Translations under genes and position numbers: made by a program
Source: Meandrina meandrites
Lineage: Eukaryota > Cnidaria > Anthozoa > Scleractinia > Meandrinidae
DNA: 64,000 nucleotides
Assembly (NCBI GenBank): GCA_963693305.1
Contig: OY855904.1
Span: 44,562,315 to 44,626,314, forward strand
Direction of reading: 5' to 3'
Shown: positions 39,979 through 50,439 of the stretch, piece after piece
Numbering within the stretch: position 1 is the first letter of the stretch
Layout of the letters: every line of letters starts with the position of its first letter
The notes under the pieces: model-generated
The model's database searches: none
What the model was told of the DNA's origin: nothing
The model's input: only the letters and a program-made list of their open reading frames with translations

Positions 39979-41571
39979 ATGAGTAATGATGATAAAACTT
40001 TATGGAAGAGATTTCTCGAACGGTATCCCCATGCCGTCCTGTCTAAATTTTTACGAGTATTTGAAAGATACGATAGAGAGAATAAAGAAGAGCATGTCAA
40101 ATTTGTCGGAAGAGACGGTTCAGAGTATGAAGTCTTCGATAAGAAAAGATTTGAGTACAGTCTGTACTTTCCCGACGAGATGAAGAAAGCGTTGGGTCTT
40201 CCCGTGGATTTTCCGTTAGAGTTGACACTGAATCCTCATCCCTCATTACCGATTCCTGCGGTCGATTTCGGTGAGAGTCGACCGCTGAGAGGTCTTAACT
40301 TGAGAGAGAAGTTGAAGAGATTGAATATCTACGCAACGCCAACAGATTATTTCTCTGTACCCGTCAGAGACATATTTACGAATACGGTGATTAAACACAC
40401 CTCTGCAAAAGAGTCCCATGAGTGGTTGAACGGACCTAATATGCGGTATTGGCCGCAGCAGCTTAACTTCGCTGTCTGGTGTGCAACGACAGGTTGCGGG
40501 GTGAGCCTTCGCTTGTTATTAGAGGAGAAGATGGGGGGAATCGACGTGACTGACCATGAACTCAAACTTCCTCCGCAGATACGAGCTATTCTCTGGTTTC
40601 ACGTCTACTTCACAATCAGACGAATTCTGTTTCAGATGGGGGGAATACAGAGTTCGATCGCTTTACCCGGTGATCCACCCTTTAATGAAAAGGATAACAG
40701 ATACGACATTCCTTCTTATAAGAGAATCTGTAAAGAGTTTAACGTGCCGAGTGATAGTGACTTTCGCTGCCATAAAGGAGAGAATCACGGGTTGGGATCT
40801 GTTTACATTTGGGTCTCTTGGGTCGGTCCGTCTAAGGCCGGTCATGAATCTTCTTATCCAGGATTTTTCAAATTCAGCGAAGAGGGAGGAGAGGGATCTA
40901 AAGGTAATCTTCTACAGTACATATTGAATGATATAGATAATGGTTACGAATACTTTCTCACACGTGTATCTAACGGATTGACGAACGCCGGTCAGGCGAG
41001 ACTTAATCAATCTATCGAAGCCCTTGTTTACTGCGTATTGGGTGCGCAGGTGAACGTAAGAAGCGGAATTCTCGGAAACACGGGAAGTGCGCAGGAGGTT
41101 CGACAAGAGTTTCTCGTGTTATTGGAGGATGCGATTAAACAGCCGGACATAAGTAAGAGTGTACAGAGATTTCAACTCGCTGTGCAGGAGGCGAAAGTTA
41201 AGCTCGATCTGGCCGTCTCTCCGGGTACGTGGTTGATGTCTTCGAGAATGGTAATCAATACGGAGAGTACGATCGGTTATAACAATAGACTGAAACGTGT
41301 TGAACTGACCATGAAATTGGGAGTGAATACAGATGTTAATTCAAAGAGCGTGTCGGTCGGTATAAAGCATAACCTCGGAGAGAGTAAGGTACTGTTACCT
41401 CACACTTCGGTTGTGAAAGAGAAGGTTGCAGAGAATAAGAGTAAACCTGTGGTTGAAGAGAAAGAGCCTCCTAAACCACCGCCGGCTAAGCCTGACTCAA
41501 CAAAACATGAGATTAATCTTGCGGTATTGACAATTATCGCTGGCGGATTAGCTTGGTATATGTTTCGATGA
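39979..41571 (+). CDS. Large conserved protein with C-terminal membrane anchor
   Basis: 530 residues, largely globular. Segments with a conserved look: YWPQQLNFAVWCATTGCGVS, RAILWFHVYFTIRRILFQMG, DIPSYKRICKEF and LNQSIEALVYCVLGAQ. A proline-rich linker (EEKEPPKPPPAKPD) leads to one C-terminal transmembrane helix (INLAVLTIIAGGLAWYMF), so the bulk would face one side of a membrane or the capsid. TTTAAAAAGA is 18 nt before the ATG. It could be a penton-like or surface protein, since no other gene fills that role, but the sequence alone does not show this. Confidence 0.75.
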   Translation: MSNDDKTLWKRFLERYPHAVLSKFLRVFERYDRENKEEHVKFVGRDGSEYEVFDKKRFEYSLYFPDEMKKALGLPVDFPLELTLNPHPSLPIPAVDFGESRPLRGLNLREKLKRLNIYATPTDYFSVPVRDIFTNTVIKHTSAKESHEWLNGPNMRYWPQQLNFAVWCATTGCGVSLRLLLEEKMGGIDVTDHELKLPPQIRAILWFHVYFTIRRILFQMGGIQSSIALPGDPPFNEKDNRYDIPSYKRICKEFNVPSDSDFRCHKGENHGLGSVYIWVSWVGPSKAGHESSYPGFFKFSEEGGEGSKGNLLQYILNDIDNGYEYFLTRVSNGLTNAGQARLNQSIEALVYCVLGAQVNVRSGILGNTGSAQEVRQEFLVLLEDAIKQPDISKSVQRFQLAVQEAKVKLDLAVSPGTWLMSSRMVINTESTIGYNNRLKRVELTMKLGVNTDVNSKSVSVGIKHNLGESKVLLPHTSVVKEKVAENKSKPVVEEKEPPKPPPAKPDSTKHEINLAVLTIIAGGLAWYMFR

Positions 41572-41625
41572 ATGAGATGAGAATTTTCATAACTAGACTC
41601 AAGTTATGAAAAATAAAGTAGGGGT

Positions 41626-42124
41626 TCACTTGCATTCTTTACAATGATACTTATGTCTACCGTGTGGACAGATACCTTTTCCTCCGCACTCTTTACAGAA
41701 ATTTTTTTTTTTACCATGATAACAGATCTGTGACCCTCCACAATCTTTACAAAAAGATTTTTGTTTACCATGAGGACATATACCTTTTCCTTTACAGTCT
41801 TTACATTGGTATCTCATTCGGTTATGCTCACAGATTTCACTACCTTTGCAGTCTTTACAACTTGATTTACGTCGGTTGTGTTCACAGATTCCAAGACCTT
41901 TACACTCTTTACATTGGTATCTCACTCTATCATGTGAGCATTTTTTTCTTTGGTGCTGGAATCGGGATATCAACCTCCGGTACAGTCTGTTCATTCGCTG
42001 AGTAAAAAATCTCACTCTCCTCCTCTAACGCCTCGATCAGCTCCGCTTTACGCATTCTGTAATAACCTTTGATGCCTCGCTCTTTGGCAAGGGCCTTTAA
42101 CTCTTTTACTGTTTGTTTATACAT
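41626..42124 (-). pseudogene. SAP-domain + cysteine/histidine-repeat protein, frame broken at an A7 run
   Basis: Reads inward from the right TIR. From the ATG at 42124 the first ~58 residues are the same SAP/Rho-N-like domain as PolB (the TIR is the same DNA). Leaving the TIR, the frame meets seven A residues (41947-41941) and stops after about six more codons at TGA. One nucleotide over, the sequence continues as six 18-residue repeats C-x-H-x6-C-x2-C-x5 (for example CEHNRMRYQCKDCKG) to the stop at 41626, like zinc-binding repeats of giant viruses and protists. So either a one-base homopolymer indel (mutation or assembly error), or +1 slippage on A7. The Met at 42015 in the repeat frame is inside the TIR out of frame and is not a credible start. 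Confidence 0.75.
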
Positions 42125-42295
42125 ACTTATTATTTATGAAACATTTCTTTAAACCTAAAATTCAATTTTTAAAACATATATAATTTATCGAGGATTTCAT
42201 CCCGAGTATGGTTTGTCGAGGAATTAAGGGAGAATTTGAATTTGTCTCGGATGGAATTTCAAATTCTGTCTTGGTTTGCCCAAACCTATGCTACT
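41951..42295 (-). repeat. Right terminal inverted repeat of the virus element
   Basis: Mirror of 27168-27512. Ends CCTATGCTACT at 42295, followed by ACACA and then ATTTTCGTC, which continues host unit B. Confidence 0.93.
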
Positions 42296-42659
42296 ACACA
42301 ATTTTCGTCTAAACGGTGAACCATTTCTTTCTTAATTTGGTCTCAGAGGTTTTTCAATGAAAAATACTTTACCTACCTGCATTGATTTTTAGCCGTCAGA
42401 CAGATGTTTTCATATGTCAAATATCAGTTGTTATTGTAAAGGCCGCCGTCTACAGTTTTAACCTGGGGGCTTGCGGTTTGATAAAAAAAAAAAAAAAAAC
42501 AAAAAAAAAACGAGCATTGTCAAAATTGGCAAGAGTGTAGAAGAATGGACATAAATTTAAGCAAGTTACATTGAAAAAGTAGACATGATAATTGTAGTGG
42601 TTAACTGGATGAGTCGGTGAAAGAGTGAACTACGGCTGCTAAGCAATTTTTTGCTCGAC

Positions 42660-42677
42660 ATGTCTCTTTCAAAGCAG
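42660..42677 (+). pseudogene. Orphan GFP-like first exon (MSLSKQ), unit B copy
   Basis: Same 18 bp exon and GTAAGTG donor as at 24138-24155, with near-identical flanks. No GFP exon 2 follows within the window. Confidence 0.55.
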
Positions 42678-43411
42678 GTAAGTGAATTAAAATAACAAAT
42701 TTCAAAGCTGTGTTATGCAGTAGTGTTATGTTTCATGTTTTGAAGATAATATTTGCCAATTTGCAGGAGCGATGATATAAATCAGCCATCTGGAGGATTG
42801 GAAAATGGCTAACAGCGAAATAATCTTGAGTTGCAATGAAGGTAAGCTGTATTTATGACAAAATCTGCGTTGATTTCCATGTAGGCGTGAATTGTAGTAA
42901 ATATTTGCTCATGTGCTGATGCAAACGGTCTTATATTTTGATATACTAGAAATGAACATGGGTTTTGCGAATTTTGGCCCTTAAAGGACTACATTTTTCA
43001 GCGGTGTAGGGAAAAGTTATCAGCTAGGTGCCAAATTTGATAAATGTCATTCTAAATGCATGAAGGTCGTTTTTCAGCCTTTGTTCAATGTCGCTTTCCT
43101 GCCGTTACAATTACGTGACTTCACATTTCCAGAAAATCAAGTGAAACTTAACCTTACCACCTTCTTAGAAAACTAGAAATGTTTATCAGTAAAATGATAT
43201 AAGACTCAATTGTTGGTTGATTATACGAATGAAATATGAAATATTTTACAGCGAGAAATGTTAATTTTGTTAATTGTCGAAATGACGTTGCGCCGGCCCC
43301 GGTATAAGCACAATATCTAATGGCCCATAACGCGGCCAAAAATAATTTTGCTGTGAGTTTCAAGCAAAATTACTTTGTCGCGACTTTGAGAGGGTGGTTT
43401 TAAAAAAAAAA

Positions 43412-45605
43412 AACTGCCTCTAAAATGAGTGGGGACATATAGCGGAAATATAGAGCGGAGCACCATGGGTAAGAATTTTTGGTAAACCCACGAGGGCAAG
43501 AAAATTTGGTGCGTACGCCCGCCCACCCGCACGCCCGCCCGTACAGACTCTCGGGGAGGGGGAGTGGAGTCCTAAGGCAGCCCGACCGGGGGTGGGGGGA
43601 GGAGAATAGGTTGAGGGAGATGGGGAGCACCTGCCATCTCTACTTATCCCTACTTACGTAAGTAAACAGAGCTTACAACTTTGATCAATTGACAGCTGTC
43701 AAATCAAGGTATACGCTGACCAGTATCACGTGGCCATATCGCGGGCTCACATGTGGAACTCAGCGAGGTCGCGTGTTTTTGTGAAGTTGACCGCTGACCA
43801 GATGATGGTTTTTTAGTTGATCGCGGGCTCAAGTCCTGGTTTTGTTTACACATTTTTTAATCATCGCGTTAATTCAAATTTAAATAATGGGCAAAGTTAA
43901 TAACCGAGGAGCTCAGCTTTTATTCATGGTTAGATCTATTGTAAAAAGTTTTTTTTGGTTAAAAAAATGATCTGCAGACACTTCATTTCAACTTAAATGA
44001 AACGATTGTATGAAAAGGCGGCAAACTGGTTTGTACGTTGTTCACTGCTGAATTGAAAGACGGGAAGAAAGCGTGCTGGAGGGCATAGATCTTCGTGAAT
44101 ATTTCTCGCTTTATTTACTTATCTACAGCATGGAAACTTATGCAAGTGATGCAAGTGATTTAGGATAACCTCTTAACGGGAAGATCCGAAATAATTGTTG
44201 ACATTAACATGATATATCGGAGCCGGTCAAGTTGACTGAAGTGACGGATAAAAGACTGTTAAAAGCTACACCGAAAGGAAGAAAGATATTGATCTTCGCT
44301 TATAATCCAGATTATGCATATTATGTCAGTGGTGTGAGTTTATTCCGAACATTGGACGAAACTACCGTTTTCGTTGCTTCGTCTCCGATGTTGTTTGGCT
44401 GGTTTGAAAGCTTTGCCCTGCAGAATTTACAAGCCTTCTCAAAATATGAGGTAACAAACGTAAATGTACACATTTTGTTATGAGAATCTGTTGATACTTC
44501 ATTTATGAGCGAATTCGATGTTGTGTCGGTTTTCAGATCTTCCCGTCAATTATAAGTTTAAACCGCTTAAATTTCGTCAAAACGGCTGCTTTCAAACCTC
44601 TTAGCTTTAATCACTTTTGCACACTTTTCCCCATTAAATGTTTCGTTTCAAATGTTGTGTTGTTTTAGTTAGTGAAGTTAACTGTGAGGTTCATCGTTGG
44701 ATTTTGAAAAGAATATTCAATTATTGAGCTACAAAAACATGATTTCGCGCGCTGCATTTACAGAAAAATCCCGCAAACAAATCAAAGTAAAAAACGAGTA
44801 AACCTTCGGCAACGATACTTCACACCAACCGCAACGATTAAACGATTTATCATCCAACTGCTCTATTTTACTCACTTGCATTTTTGTCATTTTTTTGAGT
44901 GTGTTGAAATATCGTACGCGTGATAAATTTTTAGATTCGTAAACGAGTATTTACGTCGGTTTTTATATTGCGAGTTGCCTGTGCTTGGGTGAGTGAGTTC
45001 AGACTTTTCCTAACGCACATTTGCCTGTTAGACGAAGGAAATTCATTCACTTCTCTGCATAGTTCTCTAGGGTATTTAGCAATGTGTACGATAAAACATG
45101 CAGCGTAGTAATCATGCAACCAAACCAAGATGGTTCAAAACTACATTGTAAGCTTATTAGACAGCGAGCACCACTTCCTAAATCACAAACTGTCACAATT
45201 ATTACACAAAAAACTGCTTAAAAATGACTCAAACCGGCTCCCAATGAATTTGCCGAGTCAGTTTTGCCGCTGTGATTTTAATTTGTTTGTTTTGGCGTGA
45301 GTTCATTTTGTTTAGCCGCGAGTTCACTTTGTTCAGTTCCTTGAGTTGATCGTTTTGCCTTGACTGTTTTGAAGTAAATCAAAACAAGTTCCTTCGCCTT
45401 CATCAAGGAATTACCCTTAGAGTTATGAAAAGTCTTTACACTAAAATTTGATGTGTGCGCCTACTTGTGTACGTGCATGAGGAACCCAAGAAAGTGCAGC
45501 GACATGTAGAAATAGTGTGGCTACTTATTAATTGGGAAACAGTGCAAACTCGAGCAAAAAATAATAAATAGGAGCTCCGCTTTTAGGCCTGCCTAAATCT
45601 ATATA
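43412..45605. other. Broken third unit, GC-rich patch and gene-poor DNA
   Basis: The third copy of the host unit stops near 43458. A GC-rich patch (43480-43600, CGCCCGCC-type runs and GGGGGTGGGGGGAGG) follows. An open stretch at 44232-44459 ending ATGAG|GTAACA could be a coding exon with a donor, but no partner exon or domain is seen. The remainder shows nothing recognisable. Confidence 0.5.
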
Positions 45606-45868
45606 TTTAGCATTTAACGTTCGACAGATAAAACGGGAATAGCATGTGGCGTTTGAGTTGTTAGCGAATGTTTGTAGTTCGTTCTGTCCTGCAGTTTTAA
45701 TTCATAGTTGAAATGAATAAATCTGCCAGTAAACGATACTTCAATGTCATTTTAATTGGCCTGCAATTTATGCAATGAATTATGGAACTGACCAGTTACA
45801 TTAAGTTACAGTTAACTGACCAGTTACATTAAAAAAAAAAGTAGACATGATAATTGTAGTGGTTAATG
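45606..45868. repeat. Scrambled partial copy of the host unit
   Basis: 45606-45797 matches the early part of the unit (compare 25002-25192), then after a short junction with GTTACATTAA repeats, 45838-45868 matches a later part (AAGTAGACATGATAATTGTAGTGGTTAA, compare 24055-24082). An internally deleted unit copy. Confidence 0.75.
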
Positions 45869-46542
45869 TCTAGAGAATTTTACTACAGACATAATATTTT
45901 GGGATTTTTATTTTTCCGGTTTAATTTACAAATTTCAGTGTGACAAAAGGTGGCTAATTTGAGAGTGGAAGATTATCTTAAAAATAAAAATAAAAATGAA
46001 AGGCTTAAACTACATGCAACTAAAGAACGACGTTTATTCTTCTAATATTTCCATTGTGCTACTAAAACTGTGAAATACGCCAGCGCCAAATGGAAGTGGT
46101 ATCGAGCTCAAACATCGTCATTCTGTACCACCGCGTTCCCATGAATAAAATGGCAACCTTTACAGTGACCCGATTTATGGTAGAGAATGGTCATTCGTCT
46201 GGGACTAACTTTAGGCAGACGACAATAATTCGTCTAGTAATTCGTCTGTGTATAATTAAGATGAAACAAACAAATTTAGAAATGCTCCAAAAAAAAAATA
46301 TTATGTCCGCCGGCGAGGCTCTGTTTTTTCCATGGCTTGTCCGAGGTATGGTTCCCGTATCAATTAGTTATATGAAATTGTAATTGCACGAACCGCTCTT
46401 TGAAAGAATACGATGCCAGCACTCTGTAAGCAGTAGTATAGGAGGGACCACGGTTTCCTTTTATTTGTGGAATTAATTATTTTTTTTTTAATTATTGTTT
46501 ACAAGGCTAAAAAGTTATAAAATTTAAAAAGAAACCGAACGT
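45869..46542. other. Gene-poor stretch before the Penelope-like element
   Basis: A 97-codon ORF (46090-46383) has no recognised domain. AT-rich leader sequence toward 46500 probably belongs to the 3' end of the Penelope-like element. Confidence 0.45.
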
Positions 46543-46565
46543 TTTCGACTTGTTGTCATCATCAG
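46543..46565 (-). ncRNA. Hammerhead ribozyme-like core of the Penelope-like element
   Basis: On the minus strand CTGATGA (46565-46559), a mini stem TGAC-AACAA-GTC, then GAAA (46546-46543), the hammerhead core order; the following AAC...GTT could form a short stem III. It lies 38 nt after the stop of the Penelope-like RT, and such elements are known to carry minimal hammerheads in their terminal regions. Stem I is not established by eye. Confidence 0.4.
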
Positions 46566-46602
46566 GGTTAAAAGCCGTCCGTGATTTACATCGTTTCTAT
46601 AC

Positions 46603-48486
46603 TCAAGTTATTCCCGAAGGGAACAACTGCGCAACATAGCAATTGACTTGTTTGTTCAAAGTTGGGCTCCTTTGTTGGACAATGAGTCCCTCGATGATCT
46701 TTCTCTTAAAGTACGATCTTGCAGAACAAAGGACTCTCCACTGGAATGAGTGGCTTGGGTTTTCCGAAAGGTGGCGTGCTGGTTCCGAGGTGTGGCAGAT
46801 GTTAGAATGTTCAGTTATTCGCACTTCAAGATTTCGCATTGTTTCACCTACATGGTTTTCTCCGCATGAACGTTCTCCTTCGTAGATGACGTGGGACTTG
46901 TGAAGGTTTTTGTCCTTGAGACTAAAAAGGCTTTTGATTTGTCGAGTTTGCCACAGAATTATGAAAATATACCTGAAATTGGTGAAAGAGTTCAGTTTTG
47001 AAATAAACTTTTTGCTTGTGATTTCATTCTTCTTGCAGTAGGGAAGTTTCATGCAAATCTTTTTCCGTTCTTCGAAAAGAAAATCGGGAATCAAGCGCTC
47101 ATCTTCAGATGACTTGCTCGATTCGAAATTGTCGATGGTGCAGGATAAAAATTTCTTTGGGTAACCAGCATTTAAGAAAGTGGTCTTTATTTCTTTTATA
47201 TCGCGGTCAAGATTTGTGGAGACAGTTTTGGCTCTGTGTAGGGCTCTTGTAATACAATTTCTCTTCCATTTCGTTGGTACTTCTGATGTCCAGTGTGTAG
47301 GTAATTTTCCCGGTTTTTTGTAGACTTTACAGTCAAAACCGTCGTTGCCGTAGGTAAACGCAGTGTCCAGAAAGTGATCCAGATTTTCTTCAACAGTGAA
47401 GTTAATGTTAGGATGGTAGTTATTTAGGCGGTCGAGAAGTTTGTCTGGTTCGTCCTTTCGTTTTTTCGAGAAACAGTCATCCACATAGCGATCGTAAAAG
47501 GTGGGATTATAGGGGCGGACTACATCTGCTTCATGTTTTGACATAAAGATGTTGGCGACGACCGGGGATAGTGGGTTGCCCATGCCACAACCATCTGTCT
47601 GTCTGTAAAGCCTGCCATTGAAACTAAATACAGTATTCTTGGTGACATTGTTGAGGAGACGTCGGAAGATAAGTTTAGAACTTAGCTGAGGCAGCATGTT
47701 TTTCTCACAGATTGCGTCGATTATGTAGTTAAAGGTTTCATCAAGTGGTACTTCGGTGAAAAATGACGAAATATCATACGAAACTAGAATTTCATTTTCA
47801 TCCAGAGTGCGGTTCTGTAATCGGGCAGCAAAATCAGTAGTGTTTTTGATATTGTATTCATTCTCTGTAAGAGGCATAAGGTATGAGGCAAGAAACTTAG
47901 CTGTGTCGTAGTAGAAGGTTCCGCAGGTACTGACAATCGGTCGGAGTTTTAGGTTTTCGTTTGTGATTTCGCTGTGATTGTCAAACTTGTGTGTTTTGGC
48001 AGTCCCATAGAGAAACGCTGGCTGGTTCGAAGTTGGTTTGATCTTGTCCAGGGGAAGTGATGACTTGAAGTTACGGACTAAGAAGCTTTGGAAAGACTTG
48101 AGGTCTTGGAGTGTAGTGTCCTCAGTCTCGGTGTATTTTCCGTTAGATATGCCTTCTTTGATCATGTCTTCGAGCTTTTCGACATAGACTTCTCGTTGCA
48201 TGATGACCACAGAGGAGTCTTTGTCGCCAGATAATACTACAAGGTTAGGATCAGACGCAAGTTTTTGGAGAACTTTATAAGTATAGTCAGGAGTACTGTA
48301 TACGTTTTGGTGGAAAAGATTTGTTTGGGTACGAAGGAAATGTTTGAAGTCTTCAAGATGGTCACTGGAGACGTCTTTGTTCACCACTGTTACTAGGTTT
48401 CCAATGGTGTAAGCATTTTTTTTGGGCTGTTGAATTTTGAAGTTATGCTCGTGACAGTGCCCCTTTAGACAATGGTATAGACCCAA
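46603..48486 (-). pseudogene. Penelope-like element: reverse transcriptase + GIY-YIG endonuclease, 5' truncated
   Basis: 627 open codons. RT motif A SYDISSFFTEVPLDET, motif B QTDGCGMGNPLSPVVANIFM and catalytic YVDD (DRYVDDCF) are intact; the C-terminus has SHVIYEGERSCGENHVGET and RNLEVRITEH, a GIY-YIG nuclease typical of endonuclease-bearing Penelope elements. The ORF opens without an ATG (first codon TTG), and the N-terminal part expected for full-length elements is missing, so it is probably a 5'-truncated insertion rather than a live copy. The product would copy RNA at nicked chromosomal DNA. A hammerhead-like core follows the stop. Confidence 0.85.
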
Positions 48487-48679
48487 TGTGCTTTTTTGAA
48501 CTCAATTATAAACAAAGCATGACCAATCGAACTAATCCTTTCACAAACGAAAAATAAAACAATAGCGTGTATGCACTTCAGCGGCCACGCCACGGTTTGA
48601 ACGAGTTTTAAGCACGAAAGCGAATTGCCGAGTAAGTAATATTAATACTAAACACACAGATAGTATATCAAGCTAAACC

Positions 48680-48685
48680 TTTATT
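48680..48685 (-). terminator. AATAAA poly(A) signal for the A32-type ATPase gene
   Basis: TTTATT on the plus strand, AATAAA on the minus, 18 nt after the stop codon of the gene at 48704-50056. Confidence 0.5.
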
Positions 48686-48703
48686 TCGGTCGTTTAGTAT
48701 AGT

Positions 48704-50056
48704 TTAATAATCGTCTTCATCCTGTGTCTCGGAGTATTTGTAATGTGAGCTTCTGTGGAACCGCCGTGATTGTGTAGAAGGCCTTTTCGGTTTATCATCC
48801 AAATAATTTACTAACCGAATTTGCCGACGTTTACGCTTTTTAGGCGGGGACATTTCCACTGTAGGAGGAGGGGTCAACATTGATGGAGGGAGGGAGGGAG
48901 GTAAGGGAGTGGAGGCTGTCATGGAAGCAATTAGTTGTGGGTCTGCCGCTTTAACCGCCGGTTCAAAATATGGCGCTTGAACAGGCGCCGCTGGTATAGT
49001 TACCGGTGTTGATACGTTGCCTGTCGGATCACTGGTAGAATTCGGTTTTCGCTCTTGGGTTAACATTGCTGCCTCTGGTATAGAATTGAGCTGGTGTTTG
49101 TATGTCAAAAACTTGTTTTGTAGCTGCATGTATTGCCTTACTTTATCGTAGTCTGGAAGATCTGTACGATACAAAAGATTATCCATATTATGCTCCAAGC
49201 GCTGCATCTGCAGAATAACCGAGGGAGCCATGAGGTTTTGTTGTTTAAGATATTGCAATAGTTCTTGAGAAACCTTGTCTCCAATTTCGCCTTTGTCGAA
49301 CCTTTCTTCACCAGGTAATACATTTGTTCGCAATCTGCAACTATCCTGAGTGGTTGGTTTAAGGTCAACAAAGAGATAACCAAAGGGTCTCTGTACCGCG
49401 CCTTCGTACTGTTTCATAAACCAAGCAGTTTGTCCAGGATACATTTGTTTTGCTAGCGTCAAAATCTGTAGTTTGTAGCGGGGGTTCTTGAAAAGGACCA
49501 AGTAATTGCAGTTTAAGCTGATGCTTCGATTGCCTTTGCCTTGATGGAACAGGTTTTGCACAATGTAAATGACACTCACGTTGCGATGATGCGATCCTTT
49601 AGTAAACAGGTTCATGAGTCGGTTATCACCTCCAGCCTCAATCACCTGGTCATCGATGACAATCAAGTTTCGTATATTAACATCAAAGTAGGAATCTTGT
49701 TCCAGGTTCTCAGGGATGCCCTTGACAAATTCAATTCCAGGTATCGTCATCAATAACTCGGTGTAAGCCGGTTCCCACCGAGAATAACACAAAACAATCC
49801 TCTCCGGAGGAGGAAAGATTGCCTTTTGGGCCTGCTGCAACAAAGATTTAACCCAGACGGATTTTCCCGAACCGTTCATATCTGCAACCATACAGGTAAA
49901 CGGATGCTCCAGGTGAAACCGCTGACACTTTTCTCGAGAAATGGACTTAGCTTCAAATGGAGCGAAACCGGAAATAGCATGTTTACTGCTCAAGTATCTT
50001 TGCATATTATCTTTCCTTGAAAAGTCCTTCTGACAAATAGGACAGAACCAACTCAT
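48704..50056 (-). CDS. Viral A32-type packaging ATPase with N-terminal zinc finger, motifs damaged
   Basis: 450 residues, one open frame. N-terminus CPICQKDFSRKDNMQRYLSSKH is a C2H2 finger in which the first His position is Tyr. Then a P-loop region VADMNGSGKS, where the first invariant Gly is Asp, followed by NLIVIDDQ (Walker B) and SVIYIVQNLFHQGKGNRSISL, as in A32-like packaging ATPases. The C-terminal third is proline-rich and ends in a basic stretch (KKRKRR) and acidic tail. Unlike the 208-residue ATPase of the 15-kb element, so from a different viral lineage. Both substitutions are single transitions from the expected codons. It is likely a relic of an endogenous virus, or a domesticated gene whose ATPase activity is lost or altered. 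Confidence 0.75.
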   Translation of the reverse strand: MSWFCPICQKDFSRKDNMQRYLSSKHAISGFAPFEAKSISREKCQRFHLEHPFTCMVADMNGSGKSVWVKSLLQQAQKAIFPPPERIVLCYSRWEPAYTELLMTIPGIEFVKGIPENLEQDSYFDVNIRNLIVIDDQVIEAGGDNRLMNLFTKGSHHRNVSVIYIVQNLFHQGKGNRSISLNCNYLVLFKNPRYKLQILTLAKQMYPGQTAWFMKQYEGAVQRPFGYLFVDLKPTTQDSCRLRTNVLPGEERFDKGEIGDKVSQELLQYLKQQNLMAPSVILQMQRLEHNMDNLLYRTDLPDYDKVRQYMQLQNKFLTYKHQLNSIPEAAMLTQERKPNSTSDPTGNVSTPVTIPAAPVQAPYFEPAVKAADPQLIASMTASTPLPPSLPPSMLTPPPTVEMSPPKKRKRRQIRLVNYLDDKPKRPSTQSRRFHRSSHYKYSETQDEDDY

Positions 50057-50439
50057 AGTCCCAACTTAACAAGAACTGAAAAACTAACTCATGTCTCACA
50101 CTTTTATAACAACGAAGCACCTCAATTATTTTTTTTTGTTTTCTCACTCCTCCTTCCCCTCCCCCCTTACACCGCCTCCTCCTCCATTCTTTAGAATTCC
50201 TCCTCTACATTTCCCAAAATTTTTACAGGGTTTATTTTATTGGCTTCGAGAACATCAAAGTGCGCTAGATTTTGAAGCTTGATTCTATTTTACCTAAACG
50301 TTTACTAGATGCTTTTTTAGCTTTTAAGCTGAACTTGTTGGTTTATTTTTCACTTATTTTAAGTTTTTTCGGCTGTTCCGATATTTGTAAAGGAACGATC
50401 CTCTAGGATCGAGTGTTCCTCATTTTTGTGTTCCTATTA
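50057..50439. other. Pyrimidine-rich spacer
   Basis: A C/T-rich tract (50145-50215) and AT-rich sequence; nothing else seen. Confidence 0.5.

Larger units (their letters stand above)
27168..42295. mobile_element. Polinton/Maverick-like integrated DNA virus element, 15,128 bp
   Basis: Bounded by inverted repeats of about 344 bp starting AGTAGCATAGG and ending CCTATGCTACT, flanked by ACACG on the left and ACACA on the right. The flanks join into the continuous sequence of unit A (near 23775), proving insertion. AG..CT ends and short 5-6 bp duplications fit Polintons. It carries PolB, a retroviral-type integrase, a capsid-like protein, a packaging ATPase, a nuclease, a fibre-like protein and about ten small proteins, all intronless and tightly spaced. 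I could not identify an adenovirus-type cysteine protease or a penton. PolB lacks its C-terminal half and two other genes are broken, so this copy is probably not autonomous although the TIRs differ at only one visible base. Confidence 0.92.
24876..43411. repeat. Host tandem unit B, split by two insertions
   Basis: Consists of 24876-25894, 27092-27167 and 42296-43411, together about 2.21 kb and highly similar to unit A. The gaps are the TIR element at 25895-27091 and the virus element at 27168-42295. A third unit begins at 43412 but breaks off near 43458. Confidence 0.85.

Noticed and set aside
41930..42015. Met at 42015 as start of the Cys/His-repeat protein
   Set aside because: This Met lies inside the TIR in a frame different from the conserved SAP-like reading; it codes for unrelated basic sequence.
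43479..43661. ORFs in the GC-rich patch
   Set aside because: Compositional artefact of CGCC-rich repeats on both strands.
44232..44483. 83-codon ORF as a gene
   Set aside because: Begins at TTG, no domain, no partner exon; at most one exon of something unseen.
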